Shown one piece after another: positions 20,503 through 32,854 of a stretch of DNA of 64,000 nucleotides. The stretch lies in NCBI RefSeq assembly GCF_005298175.1, contig NZ_SZYH01000001.1, positions 2,728,001 through 2,792,000 on the forward strand, in the 5' to 3' direction. The position numbers were made by a program, and so were the translations under genes. Numbering within the stretch: position 1 is the first letter of the stretch; each line of letters starts with the position of its first letter. Source of the stretch: Marinobacter panjinensis (GTDB lineage: Bacteria; Pseudomonadota; Gammaproteobacteria; Pseudomonadales; Oleiphilaceae). The notes under the pieces were generated by a model. That model saw nothing but the letters and a program-made list of their open reading frames with translations. It searched no databases and was not told where the DNA came from.

Positions 20503-21873
20503 TTATTTACCTATACAAAAGCTACTGAAGATCTTACCAAGCAACTCATCCGGTGTCATCGCACCGGTAATTTCTCCCAGGGCATCCTGGGCGGCCCGCA
20601 GGTCCTCTGCCAGCAGCTCGCCGGCGCCGAAGCCCTGCAACTGCGCTTCGCCCTGGCGCATGAAGTCCTGTGCCCGTTCCAACGCATCCAGATGACGGCG
20701 CCGGGCAATAAAGCCCCCCTCCGTGGTACTGGCAAACCCCATACACTGCTTCAGATGGTCCCGCAAAACCTCAAGTCCATCGGCGGATCGGGCGGCGATG
20801 CGGATAACGGGTGCCGCCTCCGCATCTGGCTGCTCAAAACCGACAGATTCACCTGTCAGATCCACCTTGTTCCGGATCACCGTCAGGGGAGCACTCTGAG
20901 GCAGCTGGTCAATGAAGTCCGGCCATAACCGGTGAGGCTCGGTTTCCGGTGTGGTGGTGGCATCCACCATCAGCAGTATGCGGTCGGCCTGGCGGATTTC
21001 TTCCCAGGCCCGGGCAATACCGATCTGTTCCACTTCATCAGGGCTGTCCCGCAGGCCAGCGGTATCAATAATGTGCAGGGGCATGCCATCGATATGAATG
21101 TGTTCCCGCAGAACATCCCGGGTTGTGCCCTCCACCGCCGTAACAATGGCCGCTTCTCGCCCTGCCAGGGCATTAAGCAGGCTGGATTTACCGGCGTTGG
21201 GGCGGCCGGCAATCACCACTTTCATGCCATCCCTGAGAATCGTGCCTTGCTGGGCTTCCGCCAGAATAACCTGTAAATCCTGAATAATCGTCTGCAGATC
21301 CTTGGCGACCTTGCCATCGGCCAGGAAATCGATTTCCTCTTCGGGAAAATCAATGGCGGCTTCAACGTAGATACGGAGGTGAGTAACCGCTTCCACCAGG
21401 GCGTCGATGCGGCGGGAAAACACGCCCTGTAATGACCGGACAGCGCAGCGCGCCGCCTGTTCGGAACTGCTTTCGATCAGGTCGGCGATGGCTTCTGCCT
21501 GAGTCAGGTCGAGTTTGTCGTTGAGGAAGGCCCTTTCGGAAAACTCACCGGGCCGGGCGAGGCGGGCTCCCAGTTCACAGACGGTTCTCAATAGCAGGTC
21601 CAGGATAACGGTACCGCCGTGTCCCTGGAGCTCAAACACATCCTCGCCGGTAAACGAATGCGGGTTGGGGAAAAACAGTCCTATACCCTCATCAATCAGC
21701 TCACCATCGGAATCCAGGAACGGCCCGTAGTGGGCATAGCGGGGCTTCGGCTTGAAACCCAGCATTTGGCGGGCAATGGCCGCTGCCTCCGGACCGGACA
21801 CACGCACAATTCCCACACCGGACTGGCCCGGCGCAGTGGCAATGGCGGCAATGGTATCGGTGGCATTGAACAT
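20503..21873 (-). CDS. mnmE: tRNA modification GTPase MnmE (TrmE)
   Basis: This GTPase is the partner of MnmG in wobble-uridine modification. The 456-residue protein shows the N-terminal tetrahydrofolate-binding domain, a helical domain, and an inserted G domain with P-loop [14 protein letters not shown] (from residue 223) and [16 protein letters not shown]. The invariant C-terminal CIGK motif (453-456) is present. It lies downstream of yidC, the usual rpmH-rnpA-yidD-yidC-mnmE order. Confidence 0.98.
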   Translation of the reverse strand: MFNATDTIAAIATAPGQSGVGIVRVSGPEAAAIARQMLGFKPKPRYAHYGPFLDSDGELIDEGIGLFFPNPHSFTGEDVFELQGHGGTVILDLLLRTVCELGARLARPGEFSERAFLNDKLDLTQAEAIADLIESSSEQAARCAVRSLQGVFSRRIDALVEAVTHLRIYVEAAIDFPEEEIDFLADGKVAKDLQTIIQDLQVILAEAQQGTILRDGMKVVIAGRPNAGKSSLLNALAGREAAIVTAVEGTTRDVLREHIHIDGMPLHIIDTAGLRDSPDEVEQIGIARAWEEIRQADRILLMVDATTTPETEPHRLWPDFIDQLPQSAPLTVIRNKVDLTGESVGFEQPDAEAAPVIRIAARSADGLEVLRDHLKQCMGFASTTEGGFIARRRHLDALERAQDFMRQGEAQLQGFGAGELLAEDLRAAQDALGEITGAMTPDELLGKIFSSFCIGK

Positions 21874-21944
21874 CTTGTTGTCCCCTGAAACAACAGAGGC
21901 CCCTTGAAGGAGCCTCTGTGATTACTGGTCTGGATTGCGCCTGA

Positions 21945-23657
21945 TCAGCTCTTCTTGGTGGCCATTTCCGCTTCAATCTTGCGGGTAATGTACCACTGCT
22001 GGCTGATGGAGAGGATGTTGTTAACGAGCCAGTACAGTACCAGACCTGCCGGGAACCACAGGAAGAAGACCGTAAAGACCAGCGGCATCATCTTCATGAT
22101 CTTGGCCTGCATCGGGTCCGGCGGTGTCGGGTTCAGGCTCATCTGCAGCATCATGCTGGCACCCATCAGGATCGGCAGGATGAAGTAGGGGTCCATCACT
22201 GACAGATCGTGAATCCACAGCATAAAGGGCGCGTGGCGCAGTTGCACGCTCTCGAACAGAACCCAGTACAGGGAAATGAACACCGGCATCTGTACCAGTA
22301 TCGGCAGGCAGCCGCCAAGGGGGTTTATCTTTTCCCTTTTGTACAGAGCCATCATTTCCTGGGACATCCGTTGCCGGTCGTCACCGTAGAGTTCTTTCAA
22401 TCGGGTCAGCTGTGGAGCGACTGCCCGCATTCTTGCCATCGAGCGATAGCTGGTGGCCGAGAGTTTGAAGAACACCGCCTTGACCAGAACTGTCAGCAGT
22501 ATGATCGCAACACCCCAGTTGCCCACCAGGCCATAGAACCAGTCAAGAATGATGAACAGTGGTAATGCGATGAAGAACAGGAAACCGAAATCGACCGTGC
22601 GGTCCAGGTTCGGAGCCACGTTCTCCAGTCGTTCAATGATCTTGGGTCCGACATAGGCGCGGGCAGATACCTCCGCGGTTTCTCCAGGCTCGACCTGTGT
22701 GGCGGGATAGACAAACCCCATTACATGAAGTTGCCCGCGCTGCGTGGACTGGAACTGTGCGGGTTGATCCCGTTCCGGTATCCAGGCGGCCAGAAAGTAG
22801 TGCTGGAGGAACGCCAGCCAGCCATTGGTGACTGACTGATTAACCGGTTCTTCTGTCAGATCATCAAAATCGTACTTCTCATAGGGGTCTTCCGGGGTGC
22901 TGACAACCATACCCAGAAACGCCCTGATACCCAGGCTGTTCTGTGCTGTCGGATCCGGAGCCTGATCCCTGACGATCTTGCCGGTCATGTTGGCTTTCCA
23001 GACATCGTCTGACTGGTTATTGATCAGATAGCGTACATCGATCTCATAGCTGTCACGGGCAAACCGGTACTGTTTGGTAATTTCCACATTGTTATCGGTG
23101 GAGTAGGTCAGATCTACCGTCAGCGAGTCTTCGCCATCCTGGAGCTGGTATTCGGTTGCAGAGACATCGTAGACCGGTGCACCACCGTTACGTTTGCTGT
23201 CGATGCCATCGCGGCCAATGAGACCGCTTTCCATGATGTAGGTGCGTCTATTGGTATTGGTCAGGATCCGCAGGGACTCTTTGCTGTCCAGAGAACGGTC
23301 ATACTGGAGCAGGGAACTCTCGATCAGGTTACCGCCCACCCGGTCTATCTTCAGTTCATAGACGTCGGTGCGAACCGTAATCAGTTGGTCACTGACATCA
23401 ACCGAACCATTGTCGGTTGCTGCAATAGCCTGGCTCTCACCTTCCGGTGTCGTGAACTCTTCACCGGAGACGCCAGAGCCGCTTGCCGCTTCTGCCGGCA
23501 GTGTCATGTCTTCGCCATCACCGGATAGGGTGCCGGCACTGGTCTGTTCGGCAACCTGCTCTGTTTGCGGCTGGTTATAGTCTTCGTTCCAGGCAAGCAC
23601 CATCATATAACTGACAATGGCAAGGCCGGCAAATAATACAACGCGTTGAATATCCAT
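21945..23657 (-). CDS. yidC: Membrane protein insertase YidC
   Basis: This inner-membrane insertase acts alone or with SecYEG on proteins such as AtpE. At 570 residues it is the long Gram-negative form: an N-terminal signal-anchor (MDIQRVVLFAGLAIVSYMMV), a large periplasmic beta-sandwich domain (P1), and a conserved five-helix core. The core contains SYRSMARMRAVAPQLTRLKE and the hydrophilic-groove arginine helix. The periplasmic linker near residues 30-90 is unusually acidic and rich in Gly, Glu and Thr. The gene follows yidD by four bases. Confidence 0.98.
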   Translation of the reverse strand: MDIQRVVLFAGLAIVSYMMVLAWNEDYNQPQTEQVAEQTSAGTLSGDGEDMTLPAEAASGSGVSGEEFTTPEGESQAIAATDNGSVDVSDQLITVRTDVYELKIDRVGGNLIESSLLQYDRSLDSKESLRILTNTNRRTYIMESGLIGRDGIDSKRNGGAPVYDVSATEYQLQDGEDSLTVDLTYSTDNNVEITKQYRFARDSYEIDVRYLINNQSDDVWKANMTGKIVRDQAPDPTAQNSLGIRAFLGMVVSTPEDPYEKYDFDDLTEEPVNQSVTNGWLAFLQHYFLAAWIPERDQPAQFQSTQRGQLHVMGFVYPATQVEPGETAEVSARAYVGPKIIERLENVAPNLDRTVDFGFLFFIALPLFIILDWFYGLVGNWGVAIILLTVLVKAVFFKLSATSYRSMARMRAVAPQLTRLKELYGDDRQRMSQEMMALYKREKINPLGGCLPILVQMPVFISLYWVLFESVQLRHAPFMLWIHDLSVMDPYFILPILMGASMMLQMSLNPTPPDPMQAKIMKMMPLVFTVFFLWFPAGLVLYWLVNNILSISQQWYITRKIEAEMATKKS

Positions 23658-23661
23658 AAAC

Positions 23662-23955
23662 TTACTGTTTGGTCTGGTTAGTGTTATGGGTTTGGCTGGC
23701 CGGCCCGCAGCAGGTGGTAGGCATTACCTCGCTGCAGACTTCAGTGCCCGGAACGGGATCATACCCGCCTTTTGCCCACGGATGACACCTCAGAAGGCGT
23801 TTCACGGAAAGAAAAAGGCCTTTAACAGCGCCATGGGCGGTTATGGCTTCGACAGCATATTGCGAACAGGTTGGATAGTGACGGCAGTGGCTGGCCATCA
23901 TCGGGCTGATTGCGTACTGGTAGACTCGGATGGGCAGGAGCAACAGTTTGCGCAT
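23662..23955 (-). CDS. yidD: Membrane protein insertion efficiency factor YidD
   Basis: This small peripheral membrane protein aids YidC-dependent insertion. The 97 residues contain the family core [20 protein letters not shown] with conserved cysteines, and [13 protein letters not shown]. Its start codon shares one base with the rnpA stop, so translational coupling is likely. The C-terminal tail, rich in Cys, Thr and Asn, is not conserved in the family. Confidence 0.96.
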   Translation of the reverse strand: MRKLLLLPIRVYQYAISPMMASHCRHYPTCSQYAVEAITAHGAVKGLFLSVKRLLRCHPWAKGGYDPVPGTEVCSEVMPTTCCGPASQTHNTNQTKQ

Positions 23956-24311
23956 TAACCCGTTCCTTTTCTTCTGAGACGCGACCAGAGCTCCGTCAGG
24001 ATAGCATTGAGCGTTGCGTTATCCAGCTCTGCCAGCCCTCGCCGCCCCAGTACTACGATGTCCATCGCAGGGTAGTCAGTCTGGTGCCTGAAGGTTTCCC
24101 GAACCCGGCGCTTAACGCGATTGCGCTGCACAGCGAGTTTAAGATTCTTCTTTGAAAACACCAGGCCGATCCTGGCGTGTCCCAGAGTATTGGGTGTCGC
24201 CAGGATCAGAAAATTCCGATGCGGAACCCTGATTTGAACGTCATCGAAGACTTTGCCGTAATCACCTGGTTTGAGCAGCCGGGACGATTTTGGAAAGGTC
24301 AAAGCCTTCAT
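23955..24311 (-). CDS. rnpA: Ribonuclease P protein component
   Basis: This basic 118-residue protein subunit of RNase P assists the catalytic RNA in 5' maturation of tRNAs. It carries the RNR signature as [16 protein letters not shown] (about residues 62-77) and the KKNLKLA region. It lies 15 bases downstream of rpmH and overlaps yidD by one base. The RNA component gene (rnpB) is not in this window. Confidence 0.97.
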   Translation of the reverse strand: MKALTFPKSSRLLKPGDYGKVFDDVQIRVPHRNFLILATPNTLGHARIGLVFSKKNLKLAVQRNRVKRRVRETFRHQTDYPAMDIVVLGRRGLAELDNATLNAILTELWSRLRRKGTG

Positions 24312-24326
24312 CAGGCGGTCAATGTC

Positions 24327-24461
24327 TTACGCAGACAGACGGGCACGGCCCTTTGCACGGCGACGGGAGATAACCTTGCGGCCGTTGGCAGTCGCCATGC
24401 GGGCACGGAAACCGTGAACGCGCTTACGCTTCAGTACGCTTGGTTGAAACGTTCTTTTCAT
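24327..24461 (-). CDS. rpmH: 50S ribosomal protein L34
   Basis: This 44-residue basic ribosomal protein begins [20 protein letters not shown] and ends in the [10 protein letters not shown] tail; both are diagnostic for L34. It is the first gene of the rpmH-rnpA-yidD-yidC-mnmE string and lies directly beside the origin gap. A sigma70-like promoter lies about 75 bases upstream. Confidence 0.98.
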   Translation of the reverse strand: MKRTFQPSVLKRKRVHGFRARMATANGRKVISRRRAKGRARLSA

Positions 24462-24536
24462 GGTGTCGATCTCACATTACGGGGTATTGGAAATTCAATG
24501 ATTGACTGGAAAATGATCAGCCAAAACAGGAGCGGC

Positions 24537-24565
24537 ATTCTATGCAATGTGGGAGAGGAATTCAA
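24537..24565 (-). promoter_or_regulatory. Probable sigma70 promoter of rpmH
   Basis: On the minus strand TTGAAT is separated by exactly 17 bases from TAGAAT. The pair lies about 75 bases upstream of the rpmH start, with no other gene between. In many gammaproteobacteria rpmH has a strong promoter in this position. Confidence 0.6.
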
Positions 24566-24649
24566 TGCTTATCGAATGCGCCATTCGCTTATCCGGATTG
24601 GGGTCGAGCGGGGCGGTCGTGTAATAGATTCAGTAGGTCTTTTTTAATC

Positions 24650-25000
24650 TCTTTAAGGATTATTATTACTGTTATTACACAAGCTGTTTTCTGTGGACAA
24701 GGCCGGAAATGTTAGCGGTAATAGTCAATTGGGCGATTCACAAGACGGTTGACAAGTACCACTGAACCCTGTGGATAAGCGTGGCAGGAAATGTGGGTAA
24801 GATCGGTGCCTGTCATGCGGGTGAGTTATCCACTGTCTGATTGGGGGTTGTGCACAGGGTTGGGGCCGGTTTGCGAACAGGGGGCTGTGGGTAACTTTCG
24901 GTGCATTGTTTTCTGTACACAAGCCTGTAGGTAAGTCTGTAAAAAATTGAAAATAAACAATTTAAATTTCCACAGGCTGTTTATTAAATTGTTTTGACCC
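24650..25000. other. oriC: Probable chromosomal replication origin (oriC) in the rpmH-dnaA gap
   Basis: The 642-base gap 24462-25103 holds a perfect inverted DnaA box TGTGGATAA (24770-24778). Five one-mismatch boxes are TGTGGACAA (24692), TGTGGGTAA (24792 and 24886), TTATCCACT (24826) and TTGTGCACA (24848). They are followed by a very AT-rich stretch at about 24938-24997 that could be the unwinding element. Genes on both sides are transcribed away from this point. The arrangement resembles Pseudomonas-type origins between rpmH and dnaA. No gene is seen in the gap apart from the rpmH promoter. Confidence 0.85.
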
Positions 25001-25103
25001 TTTCACTTGAGGGGGGCTCAGGTTAGAATCTTCGGTCATCTCTCTCATCGGGTCCTGGAGATCCGTTACGAGTAATTTCTGAGGCATCGGAGGCAATGCT
25101 GTC

Positions 25104-26552
25104 GTGCCGAATAATATCTGGCATCAGTGTCTGGAAGTACTCCGGGACGAGTTTCCCGCTCAGCAATTCAACACCTGGCTCAGGCCCTTGCAGTCTGATC
25201 ACCGCGAGGGCCAGTTGATGCTGTTTGCGCCAAACCGCTTTGTGATGGACTGGGTTAACGAGAAATACCTCAGACGAATTGAAGAAGTATTGAAAGATCT
25301 TCACGGAGGCCAGGCCCCGTTGGTGAATATGAAAGTGGGTTCGGCACCTAAAATGGCGGACCTGGTGGTTCGTTCGGAAACAGCGGCTAGCGGGGCGGCG
25401 TCCGAACAGGAAGGCTCCAGTACGGTGACGGAAGAGGAAAGGGGCATTGCGGCCACGGCAAACCCACGGTCTGCAAAGCTAAAAAGCGGGGATAATCGCC
25501 GCTCGGTGCAGGTGGAAGGGGATATCAAGCACCAGAGCTTTCTCAATGAAGGCTTTACCTTTGATACCTTCGTGGAGGGCAAATCCAACCAGCTTGCCAG
25601 GGCGGCATCCATGCAGGTTGCGGAAAATCCCGGTGGCGCCTATAACCCGTTGTTTCTCTATGGTGGCGTGGGCCTCGGTAAAACCCACCTGATGCATGCC
25701 ATTGGCAACGATATCGTGCGTCGCAATCCCAGGGCAAAGGTAGCGTATCTGCGTTCGGAGCGGTTTGTGGCGGATATGGTCAAGGCGCTGCAGCTTAACG
25801 CGATCAATGAGTTCAAGCGGTATTACCGGTCTGTGGATGCCCTGCTGATTGATGACATCCAGTTTTTTGCCCGCAAGGAACGTTCCCAGGAAGAATTTTT
25901 CCATACCTTCAATGCGTTGCTTGAAGGCGGGCAGCAAGTCATCGTTACCTGTGACCGTTTTCCGAAAGAAATTGTGGATATGGAAGAGCGGCTCAAGTCC
26001 CGATTTGGCTGGGGCCTCACGGTAATGGTCGAGCCGCCGGAACTGGAAACCCGGGTTGCGATACTGATGAAAAAGGCTGAGCAGGTAAACGTGAAACTCA
26101 GTAGCGAAGCGGCCTTTTTTATTGCCCAGAAGATCCGGTCAAATGTCCGGGAGCTAGAAGGGGCGCTACGTCTGGTGATAGCGAATGCTCACTTCACCGG
26201 TTCGGAAATTACTCCACCGTTTATTCGTGAGAGCCTCAAGGACTTGCTGGCGCTGCACGAAAAACAGGTGAGTATCGATAATATTCAACGCACGGTGGCA
26301 GAGTACTACAAGATCAAGGTGTCCGATCTGTTGTCGAAACGACGCACTCGTACGATCACCCGCCCACGGCAGGTTGCCATGTCTCTTTCCAAAGAGCTCA
26401 CCAATCACAGCCTGCCGGAAATAGGTGATGCGTTTGGTGGCCGTGATCACACCACGGTGCTGCACGCTTGCAAGAAGATTGTGGAACTCCAGGAGACAGA
26501 TCCCGGTATCCGCGAGGATTATCAGAACTTTATGCGGTTGCTTACAACCTGA
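25104..26552 (+). CDS. dnaA: Chromosomal replication initiator protein DnaA
   Basis: This AAA+ initiator binds DnaA boxes and melts the origin. It starts at GTG and has 482 residues. Domain I opens [20 protein letters not shown], domain II is a variable linker (about 85-145), and domain III has P-loop [17 protein letters not shown] and Walker [10 protein letters not shown]. Domain IV carries the DnaA signature [15 protein letters not shown]. An upstream ATG at 25097 is out of frame. A GGAGG ribosome site precedes the GTG. Confidence 0.98.
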   Translation: MPNNIWHQCLEVLRDEFPAQQFNTWLRPLQSDHREGQLMLFAPNRFVMDWVNEKYLRRIEEVLKDLHGGQAPLVNMKVGSAPKMADLVVRSETAASGAASEQEGSSTVTEEERGIAATANPRSAKLKSGDNRRSVQVEGDIKHQSFLNEGFTFDTFVEGKSNQLARAASMQVAENPGGAYNPLFLYGGVGLGKTHLMHAIGNDIVRRNPRAKVAYLRSERFVADMVKALQLNAINEFKRYYRSVDALLIDDIQFFARKERSQEEFFHTFNALLEGGQQVIVTCDRFPKEIVDMEERLKSRFGWGLTVMVEPPELETRVAILMKKAEQVNVKLSSEAAFFIAQKIRSNVRELEGALRLVIANAHFTGSEITPPFIRESLKDLLALHEKQVSIDNIQRTVAEYYKIKVSDLLSKRRTRTITRPRQVAMSLSKELTNHSLPEIGDAFGGRDHTTVLHACKKIVELQETDPGIREDYQNFMRLLTT

Positions 26553-26609
26553 CCGGTTCTGTGAACAACCAATAAACATTCACCTTCCAATAAAAGAATG
26601 CTGAGTGCC

Positions 26610-27713
26610 ATGAAACTGACGATCAGCCGAGAATCCCTGCTTACCCCGCTGCAGTCCATAGCTGGTGTGGTGGAACGAAAACAGACAATGCCGGTACTGT
26701 CCAACGTGTTGCTGGTGGCGGAAGACAATTCCCTGACCCTTACCGGAACCAATATGGAAGTGGAACTGGTGGGACGTGTGTCCCCGGTGCATGTGGACCA
26801 GCCGGGGCGTATAACTGTTCCGGCGCGGAAGTTGTCCGATATCTGCCGAGCGCTGGGCGAGGAGTCTCCCATCGAACTGGCTCTGGAAGGCGATCGGTTG
26901 CACCTGCGATGTGGCGCCAGCCACTTCACCCTGTCGACGCTGCCTGCAGAGCATTTTCCCAATGTCGAGGACGAAGCGGAAAGCTTCCGGCTTGAGCTCC
27001 CCCAGAAGGAACTCAGCCGAATGTTCGATGCTACGGCCTTTGCCATGGCGCAACAGGATGTCCGTTACTATCTCAACGGCCTGTTGCTGGAAGTGGACAA
27101 GGATCATGTCCGCACGGTGGCGACAGATGGCCATCGCCTTGCCATGGCGCATTTCGATCTGCCCACCGGGTGCCCCGAGCCCAGGCAGGTGATCGTGCCC
27201 CGTAAGGGTGTGCTGGAGCTCTCCCGACTGCTGGACGATGTGGAAACGCCGGTTACCCTGGTGATCGGGGATAACCATCTGCGAGCGACGGTCGGCTCCT
27301 ACACGTTTACCTCCAAGCTGATCGAGGGCAAATTTCCCGACTACAACCGGGTCATTCCCCGTGGTGGCGACAAGGTCGTATTGGCGGATCGGGCCACGCT
27401 CAAGAATACCCTGCAGCGCGCCGGGATTCTTTCCCATGAAAATATCCGCGGTGTGCGGCTGAACCTTGCGCCCAATGAGTTGCAGGTGTTCGCCAACAAC
27501 CCGGATCAGGAACAGGCCGAAGATGCATTGCCGGTGGAGTATCAGGGCGAATCACTGCAGATCGGATTTAATGTAGGCTACCTGGTGGATGTTATGAACG
27601 CGCTGGAGGAAGACCAGGTGAAGATTACCCTGGCAAACCCCAACAGCAGCGCGTTGATAGAAGCGCAGAATGACAACCGCTGCCTTTACGTTGTGATGCC
27701 GATGCGGCTCTAG
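26610..27713 (+). CDS. dnaN: DNA polymerase III subunit beta (sliding clamp)
   Basis: This ring-shaped processivity clamp has 367 residues opening MKLTISRESLLTPLQSIAGV. An in-frame ATG four codons earlier was not used because family members begin at MKLT. Three clamp domains of about 120 residues are present, and the C-terminus ends in the family pattern YVVMPMRL. It lies 57 bases after dnaA and is probably co-transcribed with it. Unusually, the next gene is an ABC1 kinase and not recF. Confidence 0.98.
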   Translation: MKLTISRESLLTPLQSIAGVVERKQTMPVLSNVLLVAEDNSLTLTGTNMEVELVGRVSPVHVDQPGRITVPARKLSDICRALGEESPIELALEGDRLHLRCGASHFTLSTLPAEHFPNVEDEAESFRLELPQKELSRMFDATAFAMAQQDVRYYLNGLLLEVDKDHVRTVATDGHRLAMAHFDLPTGCPEPRQVIVPRKGVLELSRLLDDVETPVTLVIGDNHLRATVGSYTFTSKLIEGKFPDYNRVIPRGGDKVVLADRATLKNTLQRAGILSHENIRGVRLNLAPNELQVFANNPDQEQAEDALPVEYQGESLQIGFNVGYLVDVMNALEEDQVKITLANPNSSALIEAQNDNRCLYVVMPMRL

Positions 27714-27744
27714 CAGACAATGTTTACGGAATAAGGAAGAAAAC

Positions 27745-29016
27745 ATGGGAACGGTGACGAACAGTCTCAAGGGTGCCTTTCGAATCGGTCAGACTATGTC
27801 CGTACTCGGGCGAGCCGGTGCGAATTGGGTTCGTGGCGACCGTCCGCCTGCTCCGCGGTTACTCAGGCAGACGTTTGAATCTCTGGGAGCGACCTATATC
27901 AAACTGGGTCAGTTCATTGCCAGTTCACCCACCTTCTTTCCCAAGGAATACGTTGAGGAATTCCAGCATTGCCTGGACCGCACGCCTAATCTGCCGTTCA
28001 GCGTGATCAGGAAGATCATCCGGGATGAACTCGGGCGTCCCCTTGAAGAGGTGTATTCCGATATTGATCCGGTGGCGCTGGCCTCGGCTTCCATCGCGCA
28101 GGTTCACGCTGCAAAGCTGGTTACCGGCGAAGACGTGGTGATCAAGGTACAGAAACCCGGTGTGGAAAATATTCTGCTCACGGATCTGAATTTCCTGTAC
28201 CTGTCCGCGAGGATTCTGGAAACGCTGGCTCCCAAACTGTCCTGGACGTCGTTGTCCGGCATCGTCGAGGAAATCCAGCGCACCATGATGGAAGAGTGTG
28301 ACTTCATCAAGGAAGCCAATAATCTCAAGGTGTTCCGGGAATTCCTGCTCAACACCCACAACGAGGACGCCACTGTTCCGGTGGTGTATGAAAGCTGTAG
28401 CACCCGACGGATCCTCACCATGGAGCGGTTCCATGGTGTTCCGCTGACCGACCTGGAAAGTATCCGGGGTTACGCGCGGGATCCGGAGCGAACTCTGATC
28501 ACCGCCATGAATACCTGGTTCTCAAGCCTGACCCAATGTGAGTTTTTTCACGCCGATGTCCATGCCGGCAACCTGATGGTATTGAAGGATGGCAGAGTCG
28601 GCTTTATCGACTTCGGCATTGTTGGCCGGATCCGTCCGGATACCTGGCAGGCCGTCAGCGATTTTATTTCATCTGTGATGGTCGGAAACTTTGATGGCAT
28701 GGCAGACGCCATGATCCGTATCGGTATTACTCATCAGAAGGTTCAGGCCAGTGAATTGGCTAACGACCTTCGTCGCCTCTACCAGCAAATGGACACGATG
28801 GTGCCGGACGAAGTGCCGTATCAGCCTGATCAGGCCGAAGACGACGTCAACAATATCCTGATGGATATGGTGCGGATCGGCGAGGGTCACGGGCTGCATT
28901 TCCCACGGGAATTCGCCTTGCTGCTTAAACAGTTCCTGTACTTCGACCGTTACGTTCACATACTGGCGCCGGAAATGGACGTCTTCATGGACGAGCGGCT
29001 GACGATGTTGCATTAA
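27745..29016 (+). CDS. AarF/ABC1/UbiB-family protein kinase-like protein
   Basis: The 423-residue atypical kinase-fold protein has the family KxGQ motif (YIKLGQFIAS, about residue 50), an alanine-rich nucleotide loop (LASASIAQVHAA) in place of a glycine loop, and the lysine in VVIKVQKPGV. The catalytic HADVHAGNL and the metal-binding FIDFGIVG are also present. Family members support ubiquinone synthesis or lipid functions. The C-terminal membrane hairpin of true UbiB is not evident, so this is probably a paralogue and no symbol is assigned. An AAGGAAG ribosome site precedes the ATG, and a terminator follows. Confidence 0.88.
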   Translation: MGTVTNSLKGAFRIGQTMSVLGRAGANWVRGDRPPAPRLLRQTFESLGATYIKLGQFIASSPTFFPKEYVEEFQHCLDRTPNLPFSVIRKIIRDELGRPLEEVYSDIDPVALASASIAQVHAAKLVTGEDVVIKVQKPGVENILLTDLNFLYLSARILETLAPKLSWTSLSGIVEEIQRTMMEECDFIKEANNLKVFREFLLNTHNEDATVPVVYESCSTRRILTMERFHGVPLTDLESIRGYARDPERTLITAMNTWFSSLTQCEFFHADVHAGNLMVLKDGRVGFIDFGIVGRIRPDTWQAVSDFISSVMVGNFDGMADAMIRIGITHQKVQASELANDLRRLYQQMDTMVPDEVPYQPDQAEDDVNNILMDMVRIGEGHGLHFPREFALLLKQFLYFDRYVHILAPEMDVFMDERLTMLH

Positions 29017-29047
29017 TCGCGTTCATCAACAAGGTTTTGTACACTGG

Positions 29048-29080
29048 GGCAGCGTCGCCGAATGGCACGCTGCCTTTTTT
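29048..29080 (+). terminator. Intrinsic terminator after the ABC1 kinase gene
   Basis: GGCAGCGT and ACGCTGCC form a perfect eight-pair stem with an eleven-base loop, followed directly by six Ts. It lies 31 bases after the kinase stop and 35 bases before recF. It therefore separates dnaA-dnaN-kinase from recF-gyrB, at least partly. Confidence 0.8.
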
Positions 29081-29114
29081 GTTCCGTCTCCAGGCTGATA
29101 ACTTATCGTGACTT

Positions 29115-30239
29115 ATGGCGCTCGTTAAACTGCAAACGGAACATTTCCGCAACCTCTCTCCCGCACCGGTCAGCTTCTCTCCTTCGATCAATCTTCTGTA
29201 CGGTGAAAACGGCAGTGGAAAAACCAGTGTGCTGGAGGCCATTGGTTATCTTGGTCTTGGGCGATCATTTCGTGTGGGCCGGCACCAGGCGGTGGTCAGT
29301 CATGGTCAGCAGAAGCTCACGGTTTTCGGTGGCCTGGATATGGGAATGGCGGACGGCGGTCGCTCGGTGCCCGGCGAGCTCAGCCATCGCGTAGGCATCT
29401 CCCGGGATGTGTTGGCAAAGGAGACAACGCTTCGTGTGGATGGTGAGGCGGTGAGGAATCTTTCATCGCTGGCATTGCACCTTCCGGTGTCGGTGATCGA
29501 TCCAGGTGTATTCGATATTGTGGCAGGTGGGCCCGGCAAACGACGACAGTTTCTTGATTGGGCGGTGTTCCACGTGGAACATTCCTTTGCGTCGGTCTGG
29601 CAACAGTGTCAAAGAGTCACATCACAGCGGAATCAAATCCTCAGAACTGGTAGAATAGACGATGCTCTGATGAAGGTCTGGGACTCACAGTACACGGAGT
29701 TGGCAGAGCGTCTGACAAAAGCACGGAAAGAAACCTTTCGTCTGTTCACAACGGCCTTTGATAGCTTGCTCGGCGAGATAGACGCGCCGTGGGTAGATGG
29801 GCTTAAGCTCGACTTTTATGCGGGCTGGGATTCATCGAAATCCCTGTTTGATGTGTTAAAGGCCCATCGCGAACAGGAACGGAAAATGGGTCATACGTTG
29901 TATGGTCCCAATCGTGCCGATATACGGTTGCGATTCCAGGGTCGCCCGGTGTCAGAAACCTTCTCCAGGGGTCAACAAAAGACTCTGGTCATATTGATGA
30001 AGATTGCTCAGGGCATGGTACTGAGCAATCTCGGTAAACAGGTCACATTTCTGCTGGACGACATCAATGCAGAACTGGATGTGGGGCACCGGGCCATGCT
30101 TGCCCAGAAGCTCTACGAATTACGATGTCAGGTTTTTCTGACATCGATAGAGCCGCCCCGACCTGAAGAGCTATGGCAGAACACCATGCCGGAATACCGA
30201 TTGTTCCACGTGGAACATGGAAAATTGACGGAAGAATAG
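29115..30239 (+). CDS. recF: DNA replication and repair protein RecF
   Basis: This SMC-like ATPase loads RecA at gaps. The 374 residues contain Walker A GENGSGKTSVLEAIGYLGLG (about residues 34-53), the SFRVGRH segment, and the ABC-like signature SRGQQKTLVILMKIAQG. Walker B LLDDINAELD is also present. The coding sequence also contains two perfect parS palindromes, each translated as FHVEH. Confidence 0.97.
   Translation: MALVKLQTEHFRNLSPAPVSFSPSINLLYGENGSGKTSVLEAIGYLGLGRSFRVGRHQAVVSHGQQKLTVFGGLDMGMADGGRSVPGELSHRVGISRDVLAKETTLRVDGEAVRNLSSLALHLPVSVIDPGVFDIVAGGPGKRRQFLDWAVFHVEHSFASVWQQCQRVTSQRNQILRTGRIDDALMKVWDSQYTELAERLTKARKETFRLFTTAFDSLLGEIDAPWVDGLKLDFYAGWDSSKSLFDVLKAHREQERKMGHTLYGPNRADIRLRFQGRPVSETFSRGQQKTLVILMKIAQGMVLSNLGKQVTFLLDDINAELDVGHRAMLAQKLYELRCQVFLTSIEPPRPEELWQNTMPEYRLFHVEHGKLTEE
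29566..29581. promoter_or_regulatory. parS: parS centromere site 1 (within recF)
   Basis: TGTTCCACGTGGAACA is a perfect 16-bp palindrome identical to the parS sequence known from Pseudomonas. It is located in the recF coding sequence, about 4.7 kb from the centre of the proposed oriC. It is the expected target of the ParB encoded at 5625-6497. Confidence 0.92.
30202..30217. promoter_or_regulatory. parS: parS centromere site 2 (3' end of recF)
   Basis: This is a second identical perfect 16-bp parS palindrome, 636 bases from the first, in the last codons of recF. It again encodes FHVEH. Two close sites near the origin would give a strong ParB nucleation zone. Confidence 0.92.
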
Positions 30240-30255
30240 AATAAGGCCCGGATGA

Positions 30256-32739
<2,484 letters not shown>

Positions 32740-32788
32740 TGCTACAAAGCCAGGATATCAAGGTACCCTGAGCTTTGGTCAGGGTTAC

Positions 32789-32818
32789 AAAAAAGGCGGC
32801 CAGTTGGCCGCCTTTTTT
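32789..32818 (+). terminator. Strong bidirectional terminator after gyrB
   Basis: GGCGGCC and GGCCGCC form a perfect seven-pair stem with a four-base loop, flanked by six As and six Ts. It can end transcription from both sides: gyrB on the plus strand and the convergent membrane-protein gene on the minus strand. Confidence 0.93.
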
Positions 32819-32854
32819 ATTGAAATCAATAAGTTGTAGATCGTGCGCTAATTG

